Positions 45,601-59,056 are shown, counted from the first letter of the stretch. The stretch is DNA of 64,000 nucleotides from Erigeron canadensis (GCF_010389155.1 NC_057764.1:17856001-17920000); one strand, 5' to 3'. A program made the numbers and translations. Notes: generated by a model not told the origin, from the sequence alone.

Positions 45601-48107
45601 TTTTATATTTAATCTAATAATGAGGGCAGTTTTATGATGGTGGGATGGTGCCTTACACCTCGGTTAGGAACCTTGGAGACATAAAAAAACACAAGCTTGA
45701 TAATTGACGCCACACAATCAAAAATATCATGGATAGTAAGGTTGTGATATTGCCTTTAACAAAGAAAACATATATCGACGGCAACGCATGGAATATCCCA
45801 CTAGTTATATATTATGAACACATAATAATAGTAATTCATCCTTGACCTCTTTCACTTCAATATTAACAACTTATATGTGTATAATAATAACACTCAATAA
45901 ACATAGCCCACTTATATGAAAAGTATCACCGATTCAATTCAATCTTTCAACACCACTTTTCTTCTATTTTCTATTTTAGTTCATATAGCAAGATACCATG
46001 AGATTAAGTTACTTACAATTAGTCTTATCCAACTATAACTATAATTTATAAGTTCTTTTCAATTATACCTTATCTTATTATCAATCATTATAAATATAAA
46101 AAAATAGTATATCTAACCGATAACAACTATATAATCCAAAACTTTCATGAAAAACAAATACCACAACAAACAATAGAAGACGCTTTTTTAATGTATTGTT
46201 AAGAAAACAGTTACAACAGTAACCTTTGACATGATATTAATGTGCGAACAAGTTAAATGTTTTCGTCAATGTTCCAGTTTTATTTTTTCATAATTATAAT
46301 TACACTCTTCTATTTGAATTAACTTATTTATTAATTACACTCTTATATTTGAATTAACTTATTTATTCTTTCACAGTTTTTATATTTGAATTCACATATA
46401 TTCAATTTTATCTTTAAATGTCATAAATAATTCGTGTAGTTAATATGAGTCTAAATTTAGTTATATATTATTGACACATAATAGTAATTCATCCTTGTCC
46501 TCTTTTACTTCAATATTAACAACTATGAGTTGAGTATTATAAAAAAACTATTAAAGTAAAATAAATAATACAAGATCTTGATTCTTAGATTATTGTTAAA
46601 TTGATGCACAAAGATTCACGAAGCAATTGATGCACGATAATTTTCTTGATGCACGGTGATCTCCGATGAAAAGAAACCTATTGTTTTACGTTAATACTTG
46701 TTTTATTTCATTTAAAACCTTTCTAGTTTTTTAGTCTCAACCGTTTAAAAGTGAATATCATTTTAATAAAAAGAGTCATTTTGTCAACGTATTTTATAAC
46801 GGTTGGTGGTACCACGTTATCTTCACATAAGTACAATTGTTAATTCGATAGTCAATCAAACTAATTGTTGGAAAAGTTGTCTAGACATTGGTGGTACCGG
46901 CTTGGGTAATTTAATTAGCAACTTATGTGATTGGGTAATTTGTTCACGGTTGGTGGTACCACGTGAGCACCTTAATCCTTTCATTGTTATTTTTCAATTC
47001 AAATGAATTTGGTCTTAATTGAATGCAATCACATTTGAAGTCAAATGAATTGAAGGTGGATGATCCTTATTTATATTGCTTGAAGATTTCCTTTACTTTT
47101 ATATGTTTTGTCTTTAAAATTTACTTTAATTTAATTGTCAAAGTGAGATTTGAAATAACACCCTTGTTTCCAAACTACTTTACTAAACAATTATTTCAAA
47201 ATCAATCCCCGCGAACAAACACGGACTTACTTTTATATCATTAATTGTAAGTTGAATTATATAAGTGGGTATTCGCGGCTTATCATTAATTCAAACAACA
47301 TAAATTAATACTTCTATATCACTGTTTGTCACTTATATATAATAATTTTGTAACTAACTTTTAAATATAACGGTCTGTATTAACTATTTGGGTTAACTTT
47401 ATACATTTGTTATGTCAAAATTCAAGAGGTGATTTTTATACAGAAATACCGGTTCTTATACATGTCTATTATTATTTTCCTACTTATATTATGGATTTAT
47501 ATGGTGTTATCTATTTTATGATGTTATGATAAACATCAATGTGAATAACGTGGTTGATTGGGTCCTTGATAGAAGAAGTTTAGATATTTCAGTCTTCATA
47601 ATAATTCATGTTATGTTACGTGGATCCTATATTGATCCTATATTGTTCAACGTTTATCACACAATTCATATATTTTTTATATTTTACATATGCCACATAT
47701 CTAAAGTTGGTAGTGATGTTGTATTGGTCCACATTTGTTGTTGGATACGAAATTTGAGTTCATTCACAATTTAAAAAGACTTTTTGTACTTTATAAACTT
47801 ATAACTAAAATATTTTAACGTTGATGTAATTTTAGTAATATTTTCACACCCAAACCGCACTGACCTCCTCGACGGGTTTAACCGGAATCCTTTATGTAGA
47901 ACCGTCAAACCCATGTTGTTGGCCGACTGGTTGAGCTACAAACTGTGGCCGTACCGGCAACCGGTTTATGATTTTTCTCACTTTGAAATATATCTTAAGC
48001 GGTTTCTGTTGTTGTAGTGATCGAGAAAACAAATTGAGAGAGATGAAGTAGTTGTTGAGGAGATAGGTGGTGTCGGTGGTAGAATTGAAGGTGGTGGTGG
48101 TGAAGGA
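45601..48107. other. AT-rich intergenic DNA with small repeats
   Basis: No gene is supported; the ORFs at 46803, 47023 and 47526 have no recognisable motif. A direct repeat of about 65 bases (ATAGTAATTCATCCTTG..CCTCTTT) is at 45806-45876 and 46462-46528. The word GGTTGGTGGTACCACGT recurs at 46800 and 46949, with a variant at 46889. Confidence 0.5.
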
Positions 48108-48401
48108 CTATTTCCAATGGGGATGTTTTTGAGCGCCCTTGGGTGCCCTTAGGTGCCCTTGGATATCCTTTGCGGTTGAAGCTTGTCCAAACATAAAGAT
48201 TTTTAGATGCATGCCCTTAGGTGCCCTTACTTATATTTTTTTTGTTTTTAGTGGAGTTAAAGGATATGTAAGGATGTTTGTATGGTTGGAGATAAAATTA
48301 TAGGATTTTAAGGATTTATAAGGATGTGTAAGGATTTGTAAGGATATGATGTGCTAGCTCAAGGATGCCTAAGGGCATCCTTAGTATTGGAGATAGCCTA
48401 A
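48108..48401. mobile_element. MITE-like foldback element
   Basis: The left end GGACTATTTCCAATGGGGATG and the reversed right end GGCTATCTCCAATACTAAGGATG match in most positions. The inside has many GCCCTTAGGTGCCC and AAGGATNTGTAAGG words, themselves mutually inverted. I find no clear target duplication, so the superfamily is open. Confidence 0.6.
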
Positions 48402-50100
48402 CAGTAGCATCGCATTTTTATTTTCATTGGATGTTTTCATCTCGTATATATTTTTACTATTTTCGATCTTTTGGAAATAAAATTACATGAAAGATATAAG
48501 ATGAATTATTGCATTACTTTTGAATGAGGGTCATGAATAATTACTATTTGAAAAGACTTAGAGATCATAAATTATCAAGTACAAATCTATATATGAGCTA
48601 AATATTTTTATTTTTTAATTTTTTTTTTAAGTATAGATCTTTCATGAAAGACCAGATTATGCATCACTCATATTAAATAAAAAAAAAAAAATAGATGAAT
48701 GAAATTAACCGGTATAAATGTATAATGTCCTTCACTATTGAAGAGTCTAAAACCAGCAATGTTGGATGAATGATTAATATTCTCGGCTTCAGAAACAAAG
48801 GTCAATGGTTATATTTTAGATAGAACTTGAAAGCAATTTTTTTACATCATTGATCATAATAAAGCTAAAATTGTGTAAATATAAACTTTTTCATATACCG
48901 TTTGAAATATGGAGAGCTAAAAACGGTTTTAAGATCGTGTGCAATTGTCCATGTTGAAATATGAACGGAAAGTTATAAACCCCTCTATCTAAAACCAAAT
49001 ATAGCTGGGCCATTAAATGCAAAGATACAAACCCACATATAAATTCCAAGCGGTCATGTCCTTTTCTACCCACGTTAATCATTTTTTATTTTGATGATTC
49101 TCAGCCCGACTAGTAGACAAGCAAGGAAATTGTCTTAACGTTTGGTTTGATCAATGATCATGATAACATTAATTTTCATTTATTAGATTTTAACTAAAAT
49201 CGGATAATTAGAATATTTATACTAAACTATTTTTTTACTCCAATTTTGCTTCGGAAAACATAATAATAATTAAAATTTGCAATGTGTATAAGGTCTAGCA
49301 ATACATATATATGTTAAAAATACATTACAAAGAGAGTTATTAGCCAAAATACCACACGAAGAAATTTAAGGTAAAAAAATTACAACATGAAGAATTTTAA
49401 GTTGTGCAACAAAAGACTTTGAAAACTGGCCATCTTCTTATCACATAAACACTAGATCATATTATTTTGTAACCCCAAAATGTAGAGGCGTTATTAAAAA
49501 AAATTCTAGAAAAAAAAAAATTAAGAAAAAAATATTTAAGAAAAAATTACAGAAAGGTCAAAATTTATAAATTCATTTAAAAATTTTAAAAAATGCATGT
49601 CAAAACTAAAGTTAGAAGGGAGTATCAGCCCCCATCCCTTTTTTGGTACAACCTCAGTCAAAATGTATATACCTTTTTATTAAGTATTTTAAATTTTTAC
49701 ATTTGAAATATCTATAATATATATTTAAAATACTTATAATACTTATAATATATTTAATTTACAACACCTATTTGTAACTCTTAAATAACTACAATATTCC
49801 CTTTAATATCAATTACTTTTACCATAACAACCACATCATTATCATCGTCATCGTCGTCACTCGTCACTGACATCACCACCATCGTCGTCGCCATTATACC
49901 GTCATATTACACGAACATATGACTTTCTTCTTTTCTTTTTTTATAAATGACACTGGGGTGAATGAAAATTGGAGCAGATTGTTTAAGAGTTTTGTCACTT
50001 TGTGTCATAGGTTTATAAGTGTGGAAGGTGGGAAGTTGGTGGAAAAAAAAAGTCAAACATAATAACATTTTGCAATGATTTTGGGTTAAAAAAAACCGCC
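48402..50100. other. AT-rich intergenic DNA
   Basis: No gene is supported. A TCG/TCA/CAC low-complexity stretch lies at 49838-49900, with a similar one at 51225-51305. Confidence 0.5.
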
Positions 50101-50583
50101 AATGTTTTAAATATGTGTACCGGTATGGTACTAAGGTCCCGTTCTTTTTATCAGTTATTAAGTGTTAAATTTATTAAGTAGTTTAATGTATAAATAATGT
50201 CTATTAAGTAAAAAATATGTAATGGACAATTATTTTTTTTCATTAAGTAAAAAAAAAAAACATAAAATTTGACTAAATGCATTAAATTCTTAATTATTAA
50301 GTCAATTAAGTAAAAAAAGAACGAGGCCTAAGTATGGTTAATTATATATATATATATATATATTTAGAAATTTTATTAAATTTGTTATAATTTAACGAAA
50401 ATAAACAAAGTACAATACTAAATAAACATTTTATAAGAAAATATAAGTTTTAAAATTTATAAAGAACAAGAAAATACTGGCAGTGGTTAATAGTAAAGAT
50501 ATCAAAGAAAATATCAGAGTAGTTGTACCGGAATACCCCCGATAACGGTATTACCGGCCGATATACCGGTACTTAAAACATTG
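50101..50583. mobile_element. MITE-like element carrying a nested MITE
   Basis: The left end CAATGTTTTAAATATGTGTACCGGTAT matches the reversed right end CAATGTTTTAAGTACCGGTAT. The interior has several ACCGG words. It is interrupted by the MITE at 50135-50328. The outer target duplication is not clear. Confidence 0.55.
50135..50328. mobile_element. PIF/Harbinger-like MITE with TAA duplication
   Basis: The left end GGTCCCGTTCTTTTT and reversed right end GGCCTCGTTCTTTTT are flanked by TAA on both sides (50132-50134 and 50329-50331). The interior is AT-rich with TTATTAAGT words. A 3-bp TAA target is usual for PIF/Harbinger (Tourist) MITEs. Confidence 0.7.
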
Positions 50584-51904
50584 ACTTTAGCTAATCCCTT
50601 TAGCGAAAGTAAATGCTAGTTATTTATTTTTTGAAAAAAAAAAATTATTTATTTTTTCTTTTTTGTAAAGCTAGTTTCAATTCAGACGTAAACAATTTTA
50701 ATCAGCAATTTGCTGGACCTTCTCATAAAAAATATCTTGAGATGAGAACCAGTTATCCTATTAATAAATATCAAAATAACATATTACTCTATTAAATAAC
50801 ATAAATTATCTACTTATTGAATATTACCAATAATTATATTTACCGTCCAACAAACGTATTAATCTAGTGATAGATATTTTAAGTTTTCAAAAAGAAATAC
50901 AATAGGTATTTCAAGCTCACTTAAAAAAAGGAATTATAAATTATCTAAAAAATGGTAGATTGATAGGAACCGTTTGATCTCATGTATCGAATTGGTACCC
51001 ACATAACCCCCGGTAGGGATAGTGTCAAGGTAATTCAACCACTTAAATTCAATTCTGCCTCTAACAAGATTCGAACCCAGGTTGCTCCTAGAAAGTGACA
51101 GCTAGTGGCTAATATACCCTTAATGAAATAATTTACACTATTAGTCTGTAATCTTTTTAAAATTTCTTCACTACCTCTTTAGATCAATTACATCACCATC
51201 AATTATATTTAAATCAACCTACACCACTCGACATCACCGCCGCTGCCAGTAGTCACACCTCACCATATGTCGTCAACACCACCAACCGCCGTCACGACTA
51301 GCATTGCCGTATTGCGTGGATACCGTGTTAGTAAATATAATATACGTAAATAATTTATCATATATATCAAGGTAAATAATATTTCTAATCAATACTACTC
51401 TTTGAACCACCAAACAAAATCATCCTAGCTAACTCAGTCTGATCATTGAAGATTAATCATTGAATCCCATTCTAATCTATTTCAATCAATTCAACCATCA
51501 ATCAGTCATTTAAAGTTCCCCTAATGTATGTATATTATGACTATATATATCCACATATCCACCATAAGTTTTGATCGTAACGGAAAGTTCTATAGTGTAG
51601 TTAATTAGCTTATTTCGCTCGTTTATTTGTATACAGAACTTTATATTATTATTTTTATCTTTGTTCTTGCAAATATTGTAAACTAATCGTATGTGTGTGT
51701 ATATATATATATATACCCAATCTACATATTCTATTTTTTTTAGTACTGGTATTATAACTAGTTTAATACAAAATATGAATATGAACATTTATACATGCGT
51801 AATGCACATGTGCAGAATATAATAGTATAGTATATTCTATATATACAAATGATATGTCAACATCCCACTTTATTAGGATTTTTGTGCAATAGTTAAAAGA
51901 GTAC
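50584..51904. other. Intergenic DNA upstream of the terpene synthase
   Basis: No gene is supported. It contains the SINE-like stretch (50990-51125), a CAC/CGC-rich low-complexity stretch (51225-51305) and (AT)n (51696-51712). Confidence 0.5.
50990..51125 (-). mobile_element. Possible SINE fragment
   Basis: The minus strand carries GGGTTCGAATC (51068-51078), which matches a Pol III B box. TAGCCACTAGCTG lies about 30 bases upstream and is a weak A-box match. No target duplication or clean tail was found. Confidence 0.3.
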
Positions 51905-51912
51905 TATAAATA
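51905..51912 (+). promoter_or_regulatory. Candidate TATA box of the terpene synthase gene
   Basis: TATAAATA lies 79 bases before the start codon at 51991. This is a plausible core promoter with a short 5' leader. Confidence 0.5.
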
Positions 51913-51990
51913 TATCGTCCACGAGTTATACAATCTTATATCAATCTCTCTTAAAAATAGCCTTTCATTTCCAATTTGTATTTATTAGTA

Positions 51991-54900
51991 ATGTCGATCG
52001 ATAAGTGTGTTACAGGGCAAAACATCCAACCAATCCCCTCACAGGAAAGTTTTAGGCCAAATGACATAAACAAGGTCTGGTTCAATATATCAAAAATTAT
52101 GGAAATTAACATCAAACATGCAACATACAACTTTTTGTTTTTTTGTTATTTTTTCTATATAATTAACCATCTAAATCATGGCTCTGTGAATTGTAGGAAG
52201 AGTTTTACATCAAACACTCACAACTCATAGAAGAGGTCCGAAATCTTTGTAAGAATGGTCCATTTAAAACCTTGGATATGGTTGATGCTCTCCGTAAACT
52301 TTGCATCAACCATCACTTTAAAGAGGAGATCACATCCATCTTGAAAATGTTTCACACCCAAATGCCATATGTAGATGACTATACCGATGCTCAAACTCTT
52401 TGCGACGTTTCCAATCGTTTTAGGATCCTTCGTCAAGAGGGATACATTGTTTCAGCAGGTAATTAGAACAAACACACGTCCATGTTTTCAACTTTTATTA
52501 CAAGGAACAACTTTTGATGTTCCACATTGGTCATTAAATATTGGTCCCCGCCAATTTTGGGATCAAACTTTGTATAGTAATGTAATTCATTTTTCTTCAT
52601 TATTCAACCATGCTTTTTTTTCACTCAATCGGGCACTGCACATATTGGTTTATACAGAATTACAGACATATAGTCGATACTTTCTAATTAAACCATATAA
52701 ATTGCAATGCCCATTACACTAAAGCCTAAATATACATAGGGCGGTACCAAAGAGGGGTCAATGCCCCTTGGAAATTTAAATTATTTTTAAATTTTTTATC
52801 AATTTTAAAAATTAGTCTGTCAATTTTTCATCAATTTTAAATTATTTTTATATTTTTAACATTTTGTCATTTTTAGATTTCTTTTTCATGATTTTTTAAC
52901 TCTGTCTTCTTTGGGGTTTTTTTCTAGTACCACACTTATGTATGCGTAGATTTATGTCCCTAGCTTTTATGTGCGTATAAAACACTTCTAATAACTTGGT
53001 CACTTAATTGGTAACAATTCAATCACCAATTTATGTGGATCATCCAGATAATCAGGATTCTGTCCTTTTTCTTTCTTTTTTTTTTTTTTTTATTACATTA
53101 TCCTTCCTTTGAATTCATAAAAGTGCTAGCTTTTTTAATTACAAGGTACTTTAAATCTGTTCAAATTAAATCAGATGTTTTTGAGAGATTTAAACAAAAG
53201 GATGGAAACTTTAAGCAAGAAATGGCACAAGATGTTAAGGGTCTAGTTGCATTATATGAAGCATCACAATTGAGCATAGAAGCAGAACATATTCTTGAGG
53301 AGGCTGCAGAATTTAGTAGCCATGCTCTTAAAGATGAAAACTTGCCGTTTCTTGATCAAGATGAAACCACTATGGTTAGAGATACATTAGAGCATTCTTA
53401 TCAAAGAACCCCTTCAACTTTCAAGGTCAAGAAATTCATTAATCTATTCTTTGGATCAGCCATATCTGATCTAGCTAAGTTGGAATTGGCTATAGCTCAA
53501 CACTTACATCGAACGGAAGTAGAAGAAATCTCCAAGTAACTAATGTTCTATACGTGTTTCCATCTGATTAATTCTTTAAGCTTTTATAGATGTGCTTATC
53601 TAATTTTTCTTAATTGGATAGATGGTGGAAGGACTTGGGATTGGCTGATGAGTTCAAGCTAGCAAGGAACCAACCGATGCACTGGTACTTATGGCCAATG
53701 GCTGGCATCACTGATCCCTGCCTGTCCGAACCAAGAATTGAGCTCACAAAGGTCATTGCATTAGTCTATATAATTGATGATATTTTTGATGTTTATGGAA
53801 AGCTGGACGAACTGGTAATCCTCACAGAAGCAGTGCAAAGGTAAAATTTAATTACTATATATATATAGTCCTATAAATACTTGTGAATTGTTTCAATAAC
53901 ATTACTAAATTACATGTTCAGTGAGTATGTATTCAATAATAGTTATATTTGCAGATGGGATCGTAACACTCTTGCACAACTCCCATATCACCTACGGATC
54001 TGTATTCAGGCTCTCTACGATGTCACACATGAAATTAGTGACAAGATATACAAGAACCATGGCTTCAATCCCATAGAATTTTTAAAACAAGCGGTAAAGA
54101 CTTGTATTTATTTTCACTCAATGTATTAATAATTAAGCCCCTAATTTGCATTACAATGAATACATTAGATGACTCCCAATGGTTACTGGTTAGGTACCTA
54201 TGTCGCATAAAATGAGCGCTGTCACGTCAGCTCCACACCTTCATTAGCTAAGATATCTCCGTATCTCTTTACATTTTTATCATTATTCAACCAATCATTT
54301 AAAAAGAAAAAGAAAGATGAATGGCTTACTAAACTTAGGGACCTACTAGTTTTCTTTTTAATTGCTCGTATCTGCCATACCGACAAGGGGCTTGCAAAAC
54401 CATATTTGACACAAACGTGACGTGCGTTGATTAATCAGTTAACGAAGTCATTGGGAATTTTATATAGTACTACAGTACAAAATTCAAGAAATACGAATAC
54501 GAAGTACACACTATGATAAGATAGCTCTATATATGTAAATCCATATATATGTTATCATCCACTACACTGTACACATATTGCCTGCTTTCCCCACATATCT
54601 TTGACATATTTACAAAGTTAGAAACGCCTTCATCATTCGATCTCTAGCTAGAATATATTTACAAAGTTAGAAACGCCTTCATCATTCGATCTCTACTAGA
54701 ATTGAATTTATAAACTAAAAGTTTATATATATTCTTAATTGGTGTCTAATATTGTTTTATAGTGGACAAGCCTTTGTGAAGCATTCCTAGTCGAGGCAAA
54801 GTGGTTTGCTTCTGGTTACATGCCAACGGCAGAGGATTACTTTAAAAATGGGATTATTAGTTCGGGGGCAAATGTCGTGATAGTTCACATGTTTTTCCTC

Positions 54901-55392
54901 CTCGGAGGTGGCACTAGCAAAGAAAGCGCAAACACTATTAACGACAACCAAGGCATTTCATCTTGTCTGGGGAAAATTCTTCGACTTTGGGATGATTTAG
55001 GAAGTGCTAAGGTATAAAATTACTCGTAATTCACTACAATCTCTAGGTAATTATTTGATTTGATGACTTGATGTTCATAACTTTATAACTTCAATCATTT
55101 TGAATGATCGGTAAAACAGGACGAGGATCAAGATGGTAATGATGGATCATACGTGACGTATTACATGAAAGAAAACGAAGGGAGTTCAGTTGAAAGTGCA
55201 AGGGAACATGTGATGGAAATGATAAACAACACTTGGAAGCAACTGAATAAGGAATGCCTCTCCCCAAGTCCATTTTCTGCTACATTTATAAACGCATGTC
55301 TCAATCTTGCAAGGATGATTCCTCTTATGTACAATTATGATGAAAATCACACCCTTCCTCTACTTAAGGATTATATAAGTTGCATGTTTTAA
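51991..55392 (+). CDS. TPS: Terpene synthase (TPS-g-like, linalool/nerolidol synthase type), seven exons
   Basis: Proposed exons: 51991-52074, 52197-52458, 53175-53535, 53622-53840, 53955-54093, 54763-55011, 55120-55392. All introns are GT-AG; phases fit and give 528 residues without a stop. The alpha-helical N-terminal part shows [19 protein letters not shown] and FRILRQEGY. The catalytic part has [30 protein letters not shown] across intron 3, the Mg-binding DDIFD (residues 288-292) and the second metal motif DDLGSAKDE (432-440) across intron 6. It would ionise a prenyl diphosphate and make a terpene. No plastid transit peptide and no RRX8W motif are seen, which points to TPS-g and perhaps a cytosolic enzyme. 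Substrate and product cannot be read from the sequence. The weakest splice choices are the GTCTGG donor of intron 1 and the AA|GTAACT donor of intron 3. Confidence 0.88.
54094..54762. other. Long intron 5 of the terpene synthase with inserted DNA
   Basis: 669 bases, against 86-122 for most of the other introns. It contains a MITE-like stretch (about 54170-54460) bounded by GACTCCCAATGG and CATTGGGAATT. A 48-base direct repeat (TTACAAAGTTAGAAACGCCT onward) lies at 54609-54656 and 54657-54702. Confidence 0.55.
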
Positions 55393-56740
55393 TGGGAATG
55401 TTTCATCTTTCTCATAACAAACACATATGGTTTCTTATGTTTAAAATTTGTGAGTTACTCTTCTATTAGTATAAATTGTTATGTAATATGATACATATAA
55501 CATGTATATTGGGTATGTATTATTGTATTGCCTATGTAATGAACCCAAGTTAATGAATAACATAATTAAGGAACAACAATTTTCAGCCACCAACTTTAAT
55601 AGGAAAATGATATATATATCTTTATCAAAAAATCTTTCTAATTAACCCTTGATCATGATACTAGTAAAATCAATGGATAAAGAAAAAAGGGAAATTAATA
55701 GATTACATTGATCATATAATGAAGTTATTAGAAAGATTATTAAGCTGGTTTTCATTAAGTAAATATATCATTTCCAAATCCAATATTCAAAGGTGAATCA
55801 TATAAAATTGGAGCATAAATCAAAATGACGATGTGGTTTAAAAGTTCGAACTTTGGAAATACAGTTTTTTTTGGTAAAAGAAAGTACCGAATAGCTACTA
55901 TAAGAACCAACTACCAGCTAAAAACAATAAAGAATTTGAAGCTGGTTAAATTGCATTCATTAATTAAGTTATTTCGAAACATCGTAGCTAGCTTTATGAA
56001 AAACAATGAGTCTATTGCATGACTTTCTTGCATGAGCTACTTGCATCGATTTATTATAGCTAATTTAGGTTATTTCGAAACATCGATCCTAGCTAGCTTA
56101 ATTATATATTGAATATGATCCATCAATTAAGAAAAAAATATATTGATTATGATCTATCAATTTAGAATAAAAGTAGAAATTTAACTTGTGTTTAGTTGAG
56201 GTTTTATTTGCTATTCTTAATTATATAACTTATATTAACGTCTTTACAAAAATAAGTCTTCGGCAAAACATATACTTGTGCATGATTAAATCAATTTAAC
56301 GTGAAATCCGACATGTAAATATCACATCTCTAAACATATATAAAAAAGAAACCTTAAATCTAAAATGGAAAAGTTTGAACCCTTGGATAAAGTTCAACTT
56401 TTAATTAGAACCATTATATCAGATTGATGATATCATTTACCTTTTATAACCTTTTTTATATTTAATTTAAATTTAATATATTTAAATATGGTCATTAATT
56501 ATGGAAAATAAGTTTCTACAATTTATAATTATAGAAAGCAATTGATTTAATGATATAATTATGGAAAGTAATTCATAAACTTAATATTATTTTTTTAAAA
56601 ATAATTTTTTTATTTTTTTAGTTGTTAATATATATGACTTTATACATGTTTTATTTATATAACGTAATAATTATTAGTTATAATTATAAGTATTTACTTT
56701 TATATTGTTAATATCTTATAATATTTAAATAAAACATATA
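55393..56740. other. AT-rich DNA downstream of the terpene synthase
   Basis: No gene is supported; the 65-residue ORF at 55825 has no motif. The 3' untranslated region of the terpene synthase probably lies within the first 150-200 bases, but no strong AATAAA signal is visible. Confidence 0.5.
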
Positions 56741-57056
56741 TCTACTATACATAGCGTCTAGATCAATAAAAAATAAAAAGTTATAAAAATGATAACATCG
56801 CCAAATTTCAACATCTTTTATTTATATTTGTTATAAAATGATATAAATATAATACGAAGATTAAGTATGTGAACAATTGATCACTAAAATCTTTTTTTTT
56901 TTCTTTATATCTACATCATCCAATTCTTTTTTAACAGATATAAAATTATTTTTTTTCAATTATTTTTATTTACAATTTGTCAATATATCATAATGAAATA
57001 TTAGTAATTTATTAGTTATATATGTTTATCCGCGTATTACGCGGGATATAATCTAG
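56741..57056 (+). mobile_element. Candidate non-autonomous Helitron
   Basis: The 3' end has a hairpin CCGCG-TATTA-CGCGG (57030-57044), 8 bases, then CTAG (57053-57056) followed by T, as Helitrons do. A possible 5' end TCTACTATACATAGCG follows an A at 56740, which would give an A|T target. The interior is AT-rich with no coding capacity. The 3' end is well supported; the 5' end is a guess. Confidence 0.55.
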
Positions 57057-57352
57057 TACCTTAAGATACAAACAACTATAAAATAATAACATATATATTT
57101 GCTATCATTTAATACACGAGTATAGATGTTTTTTCTTCTTTATTTATTTATTGTAAAAATGTCATTGATAAATACTGCCAAACAAACAATTTGATGTATT
57201 TAACATATAGTTTAAATTTTATACCGATTTGAGCCTAAAAATTTAAATCCTGTATCATGTGATTTATGCTTGATTTATTTTCATACGTACATTAAACGCA
57301 TAGTACCCGCGCATGGGGCGGTACCTGCATATTGATGTAAATATATCGTAAT

Positions 57353-57530
57353 GGGAAATGATTAATCTTCCCAACAAATTAGCCTAAAAGTTCTCCTAAC
57401 TATTGGATGATGACATGTGGAAAAATCAGGGGCAAGATTAGGAAAGAGAATTAGTGGATACCACATGTCACCTTCTTAATGTATTAGGAGGATTATTAGG
57501 CTATTTGGTTATGAGGATTTACCATTTTCC
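57353..57530. mobile_element. Mutator-like MITE with perfect 9-bp duplication
   Basis: 178 bases flanked by TATCGTAAT (57344-57352 and 57531-57539). The arms are GGGAAATGATTAATC and, reversed, GGAAAATGGTAAATC. Further inside, TTAGCCTAA and GACATGTGG also recur inverted. It is unrelated in sequence to the MITE at 15610. Confidence 0.85.
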
Positions 57531-57539
57531 TATCGTAAT

Positions 57540-59056
57540 TGATGGAAATAAATACTCGTACGGTACCCGCAAAAAACATCAGTGTTTGTGTCAGCGACGG
57601 GGTGATGGTAAGAGACGATTGTTAGTGGTAGAGACGGCGTCGGGTTGTGTAAATAGTTGATGTAAAAGTAATTAATGTAAATGATTAATGTAGATATTTT
57701 AAAAGATAGAGTACTGAGAGTGTAATATAATCATGGAAGATATTTTAAACTGATATTTTTTAATAATAAAGGATAGATTAAATGGACATGCGTTAAATCT
57801 TTAATTACAAAGAGGTTACTGTTTCGGTCAAAAATTACCTAACATAATTTTAGAAAGGATTTTGGATTAATAATCAACCGAAGATTTGTAAGTGGAGTTT
57901 GGTGTTCAAGGATCTTCAAATAAAAAGGAAAATTTTCTTATCAAAAATAAATAAACTAGGAGTTTGTACTAAAAACGAGTTTGAGAAGATCTTTGAGATC
58001 GAAATACATTGAAATCGAAATACTTTGAGTAAATAATAAAACAGTTGAAGATAATGTAAAATAGAATAAAATAACGTAAAAGCTTAACCAAATTGCAAAT
58101 AAAAGTAAAGACACCAGATTTTTGTTGACGAGGAAAAACCCTTGATCCAATTAAGTGATCTTAGGTAAAAACCTCGGGAGGATGCAATCGATCCTCCAGT
58201 TATTCTTTTATTACGATATTTGTTTATGAAAGATCGATTACAATGAAATAAATAATTGAATGAAATGCTTATAAAGTAAAGTGTTGTTAATGATTGTTGA
58301 ATAAGTGTTGTAAAGGTGTGAGTGCAGATGAGAATGTTCGTCCCTTGTGCAGATCAATCTTCCTTCTATTTATAGAGCTAGACGTTGAACAGTATTTTCG
58401 AAATATCCGGGATCTTCCTTGAATTACTCTTCTTTGCTGACTTGACTTGCATGACCGTTGAGAACTTATTCTTCTTCAAGTAATTTTGTTTTCAATCCCG
58501 ATTCTTGTGGACGAAGTGGTAGACTAGCCGTTGTGGCACGTTTTTAATATAAGACGCGTCTTTGACCTAATTCCTGCAAATAAAATCTAATATACTAGAC
58601 GTATATTCGTTAGTTTGATCACAGCTCTTGAAGATATCAAGATCCTTATATATCTGGAAAACATTGATTTAAGGACTACATTACCAATACAGAATCAAGG
58701 ATCCTCTAATTTCATACAGCATTACGAATTTATTATAAAAGGACTTAAACTATAAAATATACTCAGGATCCTAGTAGTGGAAATTCTACCCCAAACAATT
58801 GTCCCCAAAACTTATATTTCATTGTAAATAAAGATAAGTTTTTTAGTTTACAGTTCACTTTTGACAGTTAATAAAAATTCAGGGGTAAAATGTGTATTGA
58901 TGAGACTTTTACAACTACCCTCTTTTATCCACCACTTATATGCATATCGACAGTTTTCTTTTCTCACTTATCTCGGGCCATTATCTTCAAACCCTAAAGG
59001 TTAGTTTCTTCTTCCTTCTTCAAACTTTTTTTCATCTTTATTTTACAGAGTAAATT
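57540..59056 (+). other. Non-coding region before the gypsy-associated ORF
   Basis: No gene is supported. CTATTTATAGAGC (about 58367-58379) could be the TATA box of an LTR, and the stretch to CCCCAAACA (58798) could be its end. No primer site or second LTR is in the window, so the element is not delimited. CAAACCCTAAAGG near 58989 fits a 5' leader of the ORF at 59057. Confidence 0.4.

Noticed and set aside
47526..47774. 82-residue hydrophobic ORF in intergenic DNA
   Set aside because: AT-rich chance frame with no motif, promoter or relative in the window.
55091..55273. Minus-strand ORF opposite the terpene synthase last exon
   Set aside because: Shadow of exon 7.
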